NCBI GenBank assembly: GCA_022788205.1
Contig: JALEVQ010000102.1
Location: 1-58,503 of the forward strand
Direction: 5' to 3'
Length of the DNA: 58,503 nucleotides
DNA from: Robinsoniella sp.
GTDB taxonomy: Bacteria; Bacillota; Clostridia; Lachnospirales; Lachnospiraceae
Shown: positions 1 through 8,095 of the stretch, piece after piece
Layout of the letters: the number at the start of each line of letters is the position of its first letter
How positions within the stretch are numbered: the first letter of the stretch is position 1
Notes under the pieces: model-generated
The model's database searches: none
What the model saw: only the letters and a program-made list of their open reading frames with translations
What the model was told of the DNA's origin: nothing
Position numbers and translations under genes: made by a program

Positions 1-75
1 ACTCATCATGATAGAGATATAAACGCTGCTATCAATATTCTAAATGAAGGATTGAGAATATTAGAAGTAGCATAG
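1..75 (+). CDS. tnpB: TnpB (IS200/IS605 OrfB), C-terminal end only
   Basis: Only the last 24 codons and the stop are inside the window. They read with no break as HHDRDINAAINILNEGL followed by a short tail. The DRD-x-NAAxNIL pattern is the classic C-terminus of TnpB/OrfB, where the Asp belongs to the RuvC-like nuclease site. TnpB proteins are RNA-guided nucleases of IS200/IS605-type transposons. The terminal hairpin of such an element follows within 100 bases, which supports the call. Whether the gene is intact upstream cannot be seen. Confidence 0.85.
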   Translation, partial: THHDRDINAAINILNEGLRILEVA

Positions 76-195
76 AAACTATGGATAAGAACCGTAGGAA
101 CTACTGGGATAGCTTGGTAAATATCTTTTCAGTAGAAAGGAGTTTACAAGAATCTCGTGGCTTTAGCCATGAGAGGTTCAAAAGATCTGTGAAAA
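76..195 (+). ncRNA. IS605-type right end and putative omega RNA 3' part
   Basis: Directly after the tnpB stop lies about 75 nt of leader and then a hairpin, stem 154-161 paired with 166-173 around a TTTA loop, with one G-T wobble. This is the usual right-end hairpin of IS200/IS605 elements (CTCGTGGC / GCCATGAG), followed by the typical GAGGTTCA end. In characterised elements the same region is transcribed as the omega RNA (reRNA) scaffold, and the flanking DNA just after the element end is the guide. I infer a guide beginning near 181. The exact 3' boundary is not certain. Confidence 0.6.
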
Positions 196-330
196 AGGAC
201 ATTCCTTGCTGTGACGGAGAAAAATGTAAAAAAATACCTGTTATTGGGAAAAATTAAAGAAAAATTTAGATAAATCACTGAATATAAAAGTTTTTGTAAA
301 AATCATTATGTGCATAGTGATATATTTTGA

Positions 331-360
331 TTGCCTTTTTATGAAAAAATATGGTAGAAT
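331..360 (+). promoter_or_regulatory. Promoter of the carboxylesterase gene
   Basis: TTGCCT at 331-336 and TAGAAT at 355-360 are separated by 18 bp. The expected start near 367 leaves a short leader before the GAGGAGG ribosome site and the ATG at 395. Confidence 0.5.
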
Positions 361-394
361 TGCTGTATCAATAAAACGTAGAGGAGGTAACAAG

Positions 395-2062
395 ATGAAA
401 AAACGTAACATGTTCAAAAAAGGTATCGCAGGCGTTACTGTGCTGTCTATGTGTGTAGGTTCTATGGGCATGATGGTGAGTGCACAGGAGGCAAGTGGAG
501 AAGGACTCGGTGTGGTGGAAACTGCATATGGTTCTGCACAAGGTGTTCCAGGTGAGGCATATGACGGAATCACTCTGTTCAAAGGCGTTCCTTACGCAGC
601 ACCTCCAGTGGGAGATCTCAGATGGAAAGCACCGGAAGATCCGGAAGCGTGGGAGGGCGTGAAAGTATTTGACACCTACGCAGACGGTGCATGCCAGTGG
701 GAAAACGACATGGGAGCAGAGCCGTGGAAGACCGATTTCTATTATGAAGAATTGCCGAGCTTCAGCGAGGACTGCCTCTATCTGAATATTGCTACTCCTT
801 CTGTGACAGGTGACGAGAAGATGCCAGTTTATGTATGGTTCCATGGCGGCGGATTGAATCATGGATATTCATACGAAGTGGAATGTGATCCGGAAGCACT
901 TGCTGCAAAAGGTGTCGTGGTAGTCGAAGTTGGAACGAGACTTGGTGTATTTGGTTACATGGCTTTGCCGCAGCTCGATGAGGAGAGCGGATACAATGCC
1001 AGCGGAAACTATGGACTGATGGACAGTATCAAGGCTGTTGAGTGGGTAAAAGAGAACATCGAGGCATTTGGCGGAGATTCTGAAAACATCACCATCGGTG
1101 GTCAGTCAGGCGGAACTTCCAAGACAGCTGCTTTCTTCGCAAGTGAAGAAGGAGCAGATCTGGTTGACAACGTGATCTGGGAAACCGGATTGAAATATGA
1201 CACATCATACACTTCTCTGGAAGCATTAGAAGAGAAGAGTATCGCATGGCTACAGGCATGTGGACTGACAGGCGAGGAAAGCCTTGAAGAACTCAGAGCA
1301 ATGGATGCTTCTGTATTCATGGGCAAAGAAGAAGACTACGGCAAAGCTCCTCAGGCAATGGTTTGCGACGGAAAATATATCCAGTACCAAAACTTGAAAG
1401 AAGCATATGAGGCAGGAAGATTTGAAGGCGTCAACATCTTAGTTGGAGCAAACCTTGGTGAGAGCACACAGGATGGCATCAATGGAACAGAGATCAAAAA
1501 TGCAGAAGATTTCTATGCATACTTCAAAGAGCTGCTCGGCGATCTGTATACAAAGTATGATTTTGAAAATCTGGTACAGGTTACAGATGAAGATGCATTC
1601 GCAACAGCACGTACACTGAATTCTTTAGGATTCTCCACAAAATATGGTACGAATACAACTGCTGTGGAACTGTTTGGACAGCTCTACGATGAACTGACAG
1701 AAGAAGGAAATGTATATGTATACCTGTTCTCACACAAGACACCTGGTCGCAACGAAGACTATTACTGGGCATGGCATTCAAGCGAGCTGTGGTATGCATT
1801 CGGTTCTCTGAGAGATATTCCAGAACAGCGCGACTGGCAGGAATGGGATTATGAATTAGCTGATATCGTTACATCTTACTGGAGCAACTTCATGAAGAAC
1901 GGCGATCCAAACGGCGAAGGACTGCCTGAGTGGCTGCCGTCGAATTCCGAGCAGATCGCATACATGGATCTGGCTGAAAAAGATACTCTCGGATGTGTGA
2001 CAGAGATCGACCAGCTCAAAGAGCTGATGATTGAATTTAGCCATGAGAGATTTGGATGGTAA
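395..2062 (+). CDS. Secreted type B carboxylesterase
   Basis: 555-residue alpha/beta hydrolase of the carboxylesterase type B (para-nitrobenzyl/feruloyl esterase-like) family. ATG 395 is preceded by GAGGAGG and opens a signal peptide (MKKRNMFKKG, hydrophobic core, cleavage near VSA-QEA), so an earlier in-frame ATG at 308 is not used. Family signatures in order: the FKGVPYAAPPVGDLRW motif, EDCLYLNI, the oxyanion-hole HGGG, and the nucleophile elbow GGQSGG with Ser238; the catalytic His is probably in WHSSELW. It hydrolyses carboxylic esters outside the cell; the natural substrate is unknown. The next gene is also a secreted esterase, which hints at deacylation of dietary polysaccharides or phenolic esters, an inference only. 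Confidence 0.85.
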   Translation: MKKRNMFKKGIAGVTVLSMCVGSMGMMVSAQEASGEGLGVVETAYGSAQGVPGEAYDGITLFKGVPYAAPPVGDLRWKAPEDPEAWEGVKVFDTYADGACQWENDMGAEPWKTDFYYEELPSFSEDCLYLNIATPSVTGDEKMPVYVWFHGGGLNHGYSYEVECDPEALAAKGVVVVEVGTRLGVFGYMALPQLDEESGYNASGNYGLMDSIKAVEWVKENIEAFGGDSENITIGGQSGGTSKTAAFFASEEGADLVDNVIWETGLKYDTSYTSLEALEEKSIAWLQACGLTGEESLEELRAMDASVFMGKEEDYGKAPQAMVCDGKYIQYQNLKEAYEAGRFEGVNILVGANLGESTQDGINGTEIKNAEDFYAYFKELLGDLYTKYDFENLVQVTDEDAFATARTLNSLGFSTKYGTNTTAVELFGQLYDELTEEGNVYVYLFSHKTPGRNEDYYWAWHSSELWYAFGSLRDIPEQRDWQEWDYELADIVTSYWSNFMKNGDPNGEGLPEWLPSNSEQIAYMDLAEKDTLGCVTEIDQLKELMIEFSHERFGW

Positions 2063-2308
2063 TAGAATGCGATAGGGCAAAGCTAGATAAATAACAACGA
2101 AGTGTAATAAAATATAAGAAAAATATAACAGAATATTAAATTGATATTTACCCCTTATGTGCCGTTATTTAGGATTTTAATGAATCTTAAGCAGCATGTG
2201 AGGGGTAAAAAAAATCACAAAATTTTCACAAAAAAGTCAAGGTACCATCACATTTTTGCCTTGCGTTTATGATAAAATAAAAAAACAAGAAAAAAAGTGA
2301 GGTTCAAT
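2063..2308 (+). other. Intergenic region with long-range inverted repeat
   Basis: AT-rich spacer between the two esterase genes. TTTACCCCT at 2147-2155 is the exact inverse complement of AGGGGTAAA at 2201-2209, enclosing about 45 nt. There is no T-run after the repeat on either strand, so it is not a clear terminator. I see no convincing -35/-10 pair for the next gene. Confidence 0.35.
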
Positions 2309-2790
2309 ATGGTAAAGTATGGAAACAAAATAATCGCATGTATGGCAATGTGCGCGCTGATCAGTGGATGTGCAGGACAGAGTGTTTATGCGGAGGAGAG
2401 CAGTCAGGAGACGGTCAACAGTGAGGAGACAGTGCATGAGGCATCCCAGAATATATTAAGGGCTATCACAATCACAGAGGTGTTTGGCGATGGAGAAAAA
2501 CCTTCCGCTCTGGCACTGGAATATCCGTCGGAGATCGACATGACTTCCCTGTCAGTGGAAGATTTTGAGGTGGAAGGTCAAACGATCACCGATGTGTATA
2601 CGAACACGGAGGCAGCTCTCACAGACAGCAGTGTCCCGGGAAATTTTGTGATTTTGAAATTTGCATATGAAAACAGTGAAAGCAAAGATTCCATGGGCGG
2701 CGGCATGGGAGGCATGAGCGGCGGTCAGAATGGCGGCAGATCCCCAGAATCCATGGGCGAAAATCCAGATCGAAACATGGACGGCGGGGC

Positions 2791-2796
2791 AAAAAA
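2791..2796 (+). other. A6 run at the frameshift point
   Basis: Six A residues in the context GGGGCAAAAAATCT. In the upstream reading frame the codons are GCA AAA AAT, so A-AAA-AAT fits the X-XXY-YYZ slippery pattern. A -1 slip continues as TCT AGG GAA into the downstream open frame. One additional A would also join the frames. Confidence 0.5.
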
Positions 2797-2823
2797 TCTA
2801 GGGAAAGCTACCGCGGTGATGCG

Positions 2824-3819
2824 ATGCAGTTCGGCAGAGGCGGAGAGATTGATGGAGGAATGCTGCGCGCAGATGCCGGCATGGATGGCGGTCAGGGCAA
2901 CAATGCCGGACAAAATGCGGGAGGAAATTCGAAAGTATCTGTGCTCCAGAAAGGTGAGATCAGCGCAACAGACGGCACAGTGTATCCTGCAAGCGACACA
3001 GCAGTAGAGAGCAGTGAGCAGATTCAGCTTGTGGTACAAGATTTTCAGCTGCTGGAATACACAGATCCGGAGACCGGGGCTACCATACCGTACAGTCTGT
3101 ACCTGCCAGAAAATTACGATGAATCGAAAGAATATCCGCTTTTATTCTTTGTAGCTGACGCCGGCGCAAACAGTGATGATCCTACGGGAAATCTGACGCA
3201 GGGAAATGGAGCCACCGTCTGGGCGACACCGGAGGAGCAGGCAAAACACGAATGTATCGTGCTGAGTCCGCAGTACACGAATACACTGATTAATTCGATC
3301 GGTGCTCTGACAACGGATGAAAATGTGTGGAGTGATGGACTGACACTGGTTTCAAATTTACTGCACTATGTGATTGAGGAGTACAGTGTCGATGAAAATC
3401 GGATCTACGGAACAGGGCAGTCTCAAGGATGTATGACAAACATCGCTCTGAGTGACAAGTATCCAGATCTGTTTGCGGCGCAGCTTCTGGTGGCAGGTCA
3501 GTGGAATGTGGAAGAGATGGCAGTGATGAAAGACAAAAATTTATGGATCGTTGTATGTGAAGGAGACTCAAAGGCATATCCGGGAATGAACGAAGCGACA
3601 GCAAGCTGGGAGGCTTTAGGTTCTAAGGTCGCAAGAAGCGAAATGTGGGACAGCACCTCCACGCCGGAACAGTTTGATGAACTGGTGGCACAGACGGAAA
3701 GTCAGGGATGCAAGATTAACTACACGGTATTCGAAGGTGGAAGTCACACCTACACATGGTCCGTGGCTTACAATATCGAAGGGCTGCGTGACTGGGTATT
3801 TGCCCAGACAAAAGAATAA
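2824..3819 (+). CDS. Downstream frame: secreted esterase catalytic part
   Basis: This frame contains an alpha/beta hydrolase of the phospholipase/PHB-depolymerase-like esterase type: LPENYDESKEYPLLFF opens the domain, GTGQSQGC is the nucleophile elbow, and FEGGSHTYTW supplies the likely catalytic His. The ATG at 2824 has no ribosome site and lies inside a Gly-rich linker, so it is probably not an independent start; it should be read as the C-terminal part of the split gene beginning at 2309. A terminator follows at once (3827-3875). Confidence 0.6.
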   Translation: MQFGRGGEIDGGMLRADAGMDGGQGNNAGQNAGGNSKVSVLQKGEISATDGTVYPASDTAVESSEQIQLVVQDFQLLEYTDPETGATIPYSLYLPENYDESKEYPLLFFVADAGANSDDPTGNLTQGNGATVWATPEEQAKHECIVLSPQYTNTLINSIGALTTDENVWSDGLTLVSNLLHYVIEEYSVDENRIYGTGQSQGCMTNIALSDKYPDLFAAQLLVAGQWNVEEMAVMKDKNLWIVVCEGDSKAYPGMNEATASWEALGSKVARSEMWDSTSTPEQFDELVAQTESQGCKINYTVFEGGSHTYTWSVAYNIEGLRDWVFAQTKE

Positions 3820-3826
3820 TGAGAGA

Positions 3827-3875
3827 AGAACCTTTTTCTTAAAAAAAGCATACGCTAAAGAAAAAGGTTCTTTTA
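3827..3875 (+). terminator. Rho-independent terminator after the esterase
   Basis: A perfect 14-bp stem, 3827-3840 with 3858-3871 (AGAACCTTTTTCTT and its complement), ends in TTTT. The right arm contains AAGG, the only Shine-Dalgarno-like sequence ahead of the ATG at 3875, so terminator and translation signal overlap. Confidence 0.75.
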
Positions 3876-4348
3876 TGGTATATGAAAATTATGTCCCGGT
3901 ATTGGGAAGAATTTTGAGTATCTCAAAGGGAGTGGACTGCTGCAGCCAGATGATGTCGCTTCAGACAGGAAACGGCATTGTGAACTTCATGGTGGATTCC
4001 GAGACGCAGGTGATCGACAGCAGGCAGCTGCGCGCGGGGATGCAGGTGGCAGCGTTTTATGACAGCAGTCTGCCAGTACCAATGATCTTTCCACCGCAGT
4101 ATCGCGCGAAGATGATTGCAGTGCTTGCCAGAAACGAGCAGGTGATGCTGAATCAGTTTGACAGCAATCTGACAGCCACAGATCAGTCCTTGCAGCTGAA
4201 TGTCGGTCCGAATACAGTCGTCAAGACTGTAAATGGGCAGAACTTCTCCTGTAATCTTGCCAATCGGACACTGCTGGTGTATTATACAATGACAACGAGA
4301 AGTATTCCGCCGCAGACGACACCGAGAAAGATTGTAGTGTTGTGTTGA
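3875..4348 (+). CDS. Small conserved-type protein, function unknown
   Basis: 157 residues, no signal peptide, no membrane segment. I do not recognise the family. It is beta-strand-rich in pattern (short alternating hydrophobic stretches such as GRILSISKGV, NGIVNFMVD, TQVIDSRQLRAGMQVAAFYD) and resembles small OB- or barrel-like proteins that bind at surfaces, but this is only an impression. An internal short repeat-like passage (AKMIAVLARNEQVMLNQFDSN) follows. Start choice is ATG 3875, immediately after the terminator stem, with a weak AAGG ribosome site inside that stem; the frame is open upstream into the esterase, but those codons overlap it. The cysteines are few, so a metal role is unlikely. 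Monocistronic, followed by an 18-bp inverted repeat. Confidence 0.6.
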   Translation: MVYENYVPVLGRILSISKGVDCCSQMMSLQTGNGIVNFMVDSETQVIDSRQLRAGMQVAAFYDSSLPVPMIFPPQYRAKMIAVLARNEQVMLNQFDSNLTATDQSLQLNVGPNTVVKTVNGQNFSCNLANRTLLVYYTMTTRSIPPQTTPRKIVVLC

Positions 4349-4415
4349 GATAAGTTGAGAGAACAGCAGATGCTGCAAACACAAGGCTGAACAGAACGGA
4401 TGGTATATATTTGGA

Positions 4416-4457
4416 CACTTCTCCACAAAAATAACGGGATATTTTTGTGGAGAAGTG
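4416..4457 (+). terminator. 18-bp perfect inverted repeat, possible terminator
   Basis: CACTTCTCCACAAAAATA (4416-4433) is fully complementary to 4440-4457, with a 6-nt ACGGGA loop. It lies about 70 nt after the stop of the unknown gene. No T-run follows, but the weak A/T half of the stem may serve for termination or mRNA end protection. The stretch from 4349 to 4557 contains no other feature I can support. Confidence 0.5.
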
Positions 4458-4557
4458 ATAGAAGGAAAAATATCTGAAAACAGCAAAAAATAAAAGATTA
4501 TAGCAAAATGTTCACAGTATTTTCTATACAAATAAAAAGGATAAACTCAAAAAAGAA

Positions 4558-4596
4558 TAGACAATTCAGAGAAAATGATTTATACTATACTATAAT
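4558..4596 (+). promoter_or_regulatory. Promoter of the B12 uptake operon
   Basis: TAGACA at 4558-4563 and TATACT at 4581-4586 are 17 bp apart. A second -10-like TATAAT lies at 4591-4596. Transcription would begin just before the cobalamin riboswitch. Confidence 0.5.
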
Positions 4597-4604
4597 TTAA
4601 CAAA

Positions 4605-4790
4605 ATTTGTTGGTTTTGAACCAGCCTTTACAAGTTCCGCAAGGATTAATAGAGAAACCGGTGAAAGTCCGGTACGATCCCGTCACTGTAAGAGGGAGTT
4701 CTGATCACACTGTGTCACTGGGCAATGTCCAAGAGCAGCCTGGGAAGACGTGTCAGAACAGAGAACTCAAGTCAGGAGAACTGCTTGTAA
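4605..4790 (+). promoter_or_regulatory. Cobalamin (B12) riboswitch
   Basis: The conserved blocks of the cobalamin aptamer are present in order: a CCGGTGAAAGTCCGG helix at 4658-4672, the CCCGTCACTGTAAG core at about 4679-4692, the TGGGAAGACG segment near 4741-4750, and the B12 box-like AGTCAGGAGAACTGC at 4770-4784. Spacing fits the family. A terminator hairpin follows at 4849-4880, and the next three genes form a B12-type ABC importer, so binding of adenosyl- or other cobalamin should switch the importer off by early termination. Confidence 0.9.
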
Positions 4791-4848
4791 ATGATTTGAC
4801 ATGATTCTTACGGTAGATAGGAAGCATTTTATTTGTTGTACATTTTTT

Positions 4849-4880
4849 TGCCTATATCCATCGGGATATAGGCATTTTTT
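4849..4880 (+). terminator. Riboswitch-controlled terminator
   Basis: An 11-bp stem TGCCTATATCC (4849-4859) with 4864-4874, loop ATCG, is followed by six Ts (4875-4880). It lies between the cobalamin aptamer and the first importer gene and is the expected expression platform. Confidence 0.8.
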
Positions 4881-4981
4881 GTATCATTCTGTGGTATTCT
4901 GCCTGAGAATTTTGGAAAAATCGTTTGGTGATTGCTGTGAAAACAGTTTTTGCAAAAAAACAAAGATCAGGAGGAAAGAAA

Positions 4982-6043
4982 ATGAGAAAAAAACTTATCA
5001 CTTTACTGGTGACAATGGCGTTGGGATGTAGTATGGCAACAGTATGCAGCGCCGAAGAAGGTCAGACCATCGTACTGACGGACAATGCGGGCAGGGAGGT
5101 GGAACTGCCGTATCCCGTGGAGAGTTGTGTGGTGGCACTGCGCTACAACAATGAACTGATCCGTGCGTGTGGAGCGATTGACAAAGTGATCTCGGTTGAC
5201 ATGAATACTGCTCAGGACAGGGAATACTGGGGAATGTTTGATCCTGACAATGTGATCGGCAAGAGTCAGAGAGAATTGGACTATGAAAAGATCGTCGAGT
5301 TAGATCCGCAGGTCGTGATTCTTCCGGCAAATGGAGCTTACGAGGAAGCTGCCGAAAAGCTGGAGCTGTTTGGAATTGATGTCTTCGTAATATCGGGATA
5401 TGACACGGCGGATTTTGAAAATCAGGTGAACAATATCGGCAAGATGTTTGCGGTGGAGGACAGCGCGCAGGAGTTCCTGAATTATTTTGAAGAGAAATTG
5501 GATTATATCGACACACAGCTGGAAGGTGTTGAGAAGAAGACCGTGTATGTAGAAGGCACTTCTGCGTATTCTGCTATTTTGCCGGGAGATCCTATGTACA
5601 ATATGGTGGAATATGCACATGCAGATAATATTTTCTCTTTAAACAGCGAAAATATCAATGCCAAGGAAGTGGATCCGGAGGAAGTGATTATCCGAAATCC
5701 GGATGTGATAATCAAACTGGTGACACCAGCGCAAGCTTTAGCTGGAACGGGGTTGTATGAGCCGCCGACATTGGAAGAGTTCAAGAGCGCTTATCAGGAT
5801 ATCATAACACGCGCGGGATGGGATGAGATCACGGCAGTGCAGAATGACGATATCTATTTTATGACCCAGTTCAGCCACGGCGGAGCTGGAAAATTAGTGG
5901 GAACCTGCTATATTGCAAAGATGCTCTATCCTGATTTGCTGCCAGACTTAGATCCGGAAGAAGTATTCCGCGCATGGATGGAAGATTTCCAGGGATTCAA
6001 AAATGTGGAGGGACATTTCTTCAGCGCATCGGATCTGAAATAA
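4982..6043 (+). CDS. btuF: B12-type ABC transporter substrate-binding protein
   Basis: 353-residue periplasmic-binding-protein fold of the BtuF/FhuD class (class III binding protein). ATG 4982 follows AGGAGG. A signal peptide precedes AEEGQTIVLTDNAGREVELP, the usual first strand of this family (x-TDxxGRxVxLP). Later family features are the DYEKIVELDPQVVILP stretch (where most homologues have ExIxxLxPDLVI) and the second-lobe NPDVIIKL. No convincing lipobox is seen, although a Cys lies at ALGC within the signal, so anchoring is uncertain. It captures corrinoid outside the cell for the adjacent permease. Its leader carries the cobalamin riboswitch, which is the reason to prefer B12 or cobinamide over ferric siderophores. 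Confidence 0.85.
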   Translation: MRKKLITLLVTMALGCSMATVCSAEEGQTIVLTDNAGREVELPYPVESCVVALRYNNELIRACGAIDKVISVDMNTAQDREYWGMFDPDNVIGKSQRELDYEKIVELDPQVVILPANGAYEEAAEKLELFGIDVFVISGYDTADFENQVNNIGKMFAVEDSAQEFLNYFEEKLDYIDTQLEGVEKKTVYVEGTSAYSAILPGDPMYNMVEYAHADNIFSLNSENINAKEVDPEEVIIRNPDVIIKLVTPAQALAGTGLYEPPTLEEFKSAYQDIITRAGWDEITAVQNDDIYFMTQFSHGGAGKLVGTCYIAKMLYPDLLPDLDPEEVFRAWMEDFQGFKNVEGHFFSASDLK

Positions 6044-6045
6044 TT

Positions 6046-7113
6046 ATGGAGAACAAGAAGAAAGAAGAGATACAGTCTCAGTATCGAAAAAAGAAAAGAC
6101 AGAAATATCTTGTGATTTTGGGAAGTGTTCTGCTTTTGCTGTTTCTTTCCATATTTTTCACAACGCTGGGAGCGGCAGATACCAGTATTGGTGATATTCT
6201 CAAGGCGATTGTGCATGGAATCACGCTGGGGTCTGGAAATGTCAGTCAAAAAGATAAAATTATTTTGCTGCTCAGACTTCCGAGAGTGGCGATGGCGGTC
6301 TGCGGCGGCTTTGGTCTGGCGATTGCTGGGACAGCGATGCAGGCAGTGACGAGAAACCCTTTAGTCAGCCCGTTTACGATCGGAGTCTCCAATGCGGCAG
6401 CATTTGGCGCGTCACTGACGATTGTGTTTGGAATAGGTTTATTTAGCAGCACACAGTTTGGAATTGTGCTGAATGCATTTTTGTGGGCGATCGGCTGTAT
6501 GATGCTGGTCTACCTCATATCTTCCAAAGTAGGTCTGAATCCTTCTTCCATCGTGCTGACCGGAATCGCACTTAATTATTTCTTCAGCGCTTGTACTTCC
6601 ACGATTGAATTTTTTGCAAGCGAACATAAGCTTGCTGCTGTCGTGCAGTGGGCTTTCGGAAGTGTCAATGGAAGTGAGTGGAAAGAAGTATGGACGGTGT
6701 TTTTTGTGGTGACCATATGTGCTGTGCAACTTTTTCTGTATACGCCTTCGATGAACATTATCTCGACCGGCGATGACGAGGTGGCGCAATCTCTTGGAAT
6801 CCAGCCAGAGCGCGTCAGAATACGGGTATGTATTCTTGCTGTCCTCGCAACAGCTTCGGTGATCAGTTTTACGGGCGTCATCGGATTTGTGGGATTGGCA
6901 GGTCCTCATATTGCGCGCATGATCATTGGAAGTGATCATCGATATTTGTTTCTGTTTTCAGGCGTGATCGGTTCTCTGCTGATACTGATTGCAGATACGA
7001 TCGGGCGATTGATTCTGGCGCCAGTTATCGTGCCGGTAGGAATTGTCATTTCGTTTTTGGGAGTGCCTATTTTTATCAACCTGATACTTTCGCAGAAAAG
7101 GGGGCGGATCTAA
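6046..7113 (+). CDS. btuC: B12-type ABC transporter permease (FecCD/BtuC family)
   Basis: 355 residues, about ten hydrophobic membrane segments. FecCD-family signatures are clear: GTAMQAVTRNPLVSPFTIGVS near the first third and, near residues 281-295, the cytoplasmic coupling segment GFVGLAGPHIARMI. ATG 6046 lies two bases after the stop of the binding protein, so translation is coupled; no strong ribosome site is visible. A longer in-frame start inside the upstream gene is possible but would add a charged extension. Two copies form the membrane channel for corrinoid uptake, energised by the ATPase that begins one base after its stop. Confidence 0.88.
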   Translation: MENKKKEEIQSQYRKKKRQKYLVILGSVLLLLFLSIFFTTLGAADTSIGDILKAIVHGITLGSGNVSQKDKIILLLRLPRVAMAVCGGFGLAIAGTAMQAVTRNPLVSPFTIGVSNAAAFGASLTIVFGIGLFSSTQFGIVLNAFLWAIGCMMLVYLISSKVGLNPSSIVLTGIALNYFFSACTSTIEFFASEHKLAAVVQWAFGSVNGSEWKEVWTVFFVVTICAVQLFLYTPSMNIISTGDDEVAQSLGIQPERVRIRVCILAVLATASVISFTGVIGFVGLAGPHIARMIIGSDHRYLFLFSGVIGSLLILIADTIGRLILAPVIVPVGIVISFLGVPIFINLILSQKRGRI

Positions 7114-7884
7114 ATGGGATTTGAGGTGGAAAATCTCTCTTTTCGCTACGGCAGTCATCTGATCTTAGATCGGATTTCTTTTCAGCTGGAAAAGGGTAAG
7201 ATTCTTGCATTGCTTGGACCGAATGGGACAGGAAAGACAACACTGCTAAAGGCTCTGAGTGGTATCCTGCGCCCTTTTGAAGGGACGAGCAAGATGGACG
7301 GCGCAGAACTTTTGAAGATGGATTTGAAGAAAAAAGCCCGCATTGTCGCCTATGTTCCGCAAAATACGAACAGTACGTTTCCGGTGCGTGTGGTAGATGC
7401 AGTGATGATGGGGAGAAAACCATTCCAGCGCTTTGCGCCGACGAAGGAAGACGAAACGGTAGCTTTTGAGATTATGGAAAAACTGGAGTTGTCAGAGTAT
7501 GCTTTTCAGGATATCAATGAGCTGAGCGGAGGGGAGAGGCAGCGCGTGTTTATCGCCAGAGCACTTTGTCAGCAGCCGTCACTGCTTCTTCTGGATGAAC
7601 CTACCAGCAGCATGGACCTAAAAAACCAGCTGCGCACGATGAGTATGGTTCAGAATCTGACAAAAGAACAAAATCTCACAGTGATTGTGTCGATCCATGA
7701 TATCAATCTTGCCGCTATGTATTGTGACCAGTTTTTGATGCTCCATCAAAAGAAAATCTGTGCGCTGGGGACAGCACAGGAGGTTCTCACACAGCAGAAA
7801 ATATATGAAGTTTATGGAGTGGATACCAAGATAGAATCTATCGATGGATATCGCCATATGATTCTGAGAAAGCCTATATCGTAA
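7114..7884 (+). CDS. btuD: B12-type ABC transporter ATP-binding protein
   Basis: 256-residue FecE/BtuD-type ATPase. Walker A GPNGTGKTT at residues 35-43, signature LSGGERQRV at 137-145, Walker B LLLLDEP with Asp161-Glu162, and the switch His195 in SIHDINLAA. ATG 7114 directly abuts the permease stop, with GGGGCGG as ribosome site inside that gene. It hydrolyses ATP at the inner face of the importer. It is the last gene before a strong terminator at 7906-7946, making a riboswitch-btuF-btuC-btuD unit. Confidence 0.9.
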   Translation: MGFEVENLSFRYGSHLILDRISFQLEKGKILALLGPNGTGKTTLLKALSGILRPFEGTSKMDGAELLKMDLKKKARIVAYVPQNTNSTFPVRVVDAVMMGRKPFQRFAPTKEDETVAFEIMEKLELSEYAFQDINELSGGERQRVFIARALCQQPSLLLLDEPTSSMDLKNQLRTMSMVQNLTKEQNLTVIVSIHDINLAAMYCDQFLMLHQKKICALGTAQEVLTQQKIYEVYGVDTKIESIDGYRHMILRKPIS

Positions 7885-7905
7885 AAAAGAAAAAATGGAC
7901 CTAAG

Positions 7906-7946
7906 AAAAGAGTTGCTGCAAAAATGACTTGGCGGCAACTCTTTTT
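7906..7946 (+). terminator. Terminator of the B12 uptake operon
   Basis: AAAAGAGTTGC (7906-7916) pairs with GCAACTCTTTT (7935-7945) and runs into a T tract. It lies 22 bases after the ATPase stop. Confidence 0.8.
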
Positions 7947-8039
7947 ATACTAAGATCCACGATTCAAGAAAACTCGCCTTCGGCTCAAACAATTCGCTCG
8001 TTGGCGCAAGATAGCGTACACCTAGACATGATACTGTCA

Positions 8040-8068
8040 TTGATAAAAGCAGAGGACTGCTTTATAAT
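8040..8068 (+). promoter_or_regulatory. Promoter of the DUF3786 gene
   Basis: TTGATA (8040-8045), a 17-bp spacer and TATAAT (8063-8068), followed by a GGAGAAG ribosome site and the ATG at 8096. Confidence 0.7.
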
Positions 8069-8095
8069 TGAGAAAAACGGAAGGAGAAGTGGCTG

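Larger units (their letters stand above)
2309..3819 (+). pseudogene. Lipoprotein esterase split by a -1 frameshift
   Basis: Two overlapping open frames look like one gene. The first (ATG 2309 after GTGAGG, stop 3007) carries a lipoprotein signal (lipobox ISGC, Cys21), an N-terminal beta-sandwich of the kind seen before esterase domains, and a Gly/Met-rich linker. The second frame runs open from 2671 to 3819 and holds the end of the Gly-rich linker plus an alpha/beta hydrolase. Glycine richness passes from frame one to frame two around 2785-2830. Exactly there lies an A6 run (2791-2796) that in the upstream frame reads A-AAA-AAT, a usable -1 slippery heptamer. A mutation or sequencing deletion of one A is the simplest cause; programmed frameshifting or phase variation is possible. 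If joined, the protein is about 500 residues, anchored outside the membrane. Confidence 0.7.

Noticed and set aside
368-862. Long opposite-strand open frames over real genes, for example 368-862 and 14636-15298
   Set aside because: They mirror the codon pattern of clear genes on the other strand and show no family motifs.
4607-4804. 65-codon open frame
   Set aside because: It lies wholly inside the cobalamin riboswitch and has no ribosome site or protein character.
7950-8039. GC-richer stretch after the B12 operon terminator as a mobile repeat
   Set aside because: It contains short self-complementary bits (CGCCTTCGGC) but no second copy in the window.
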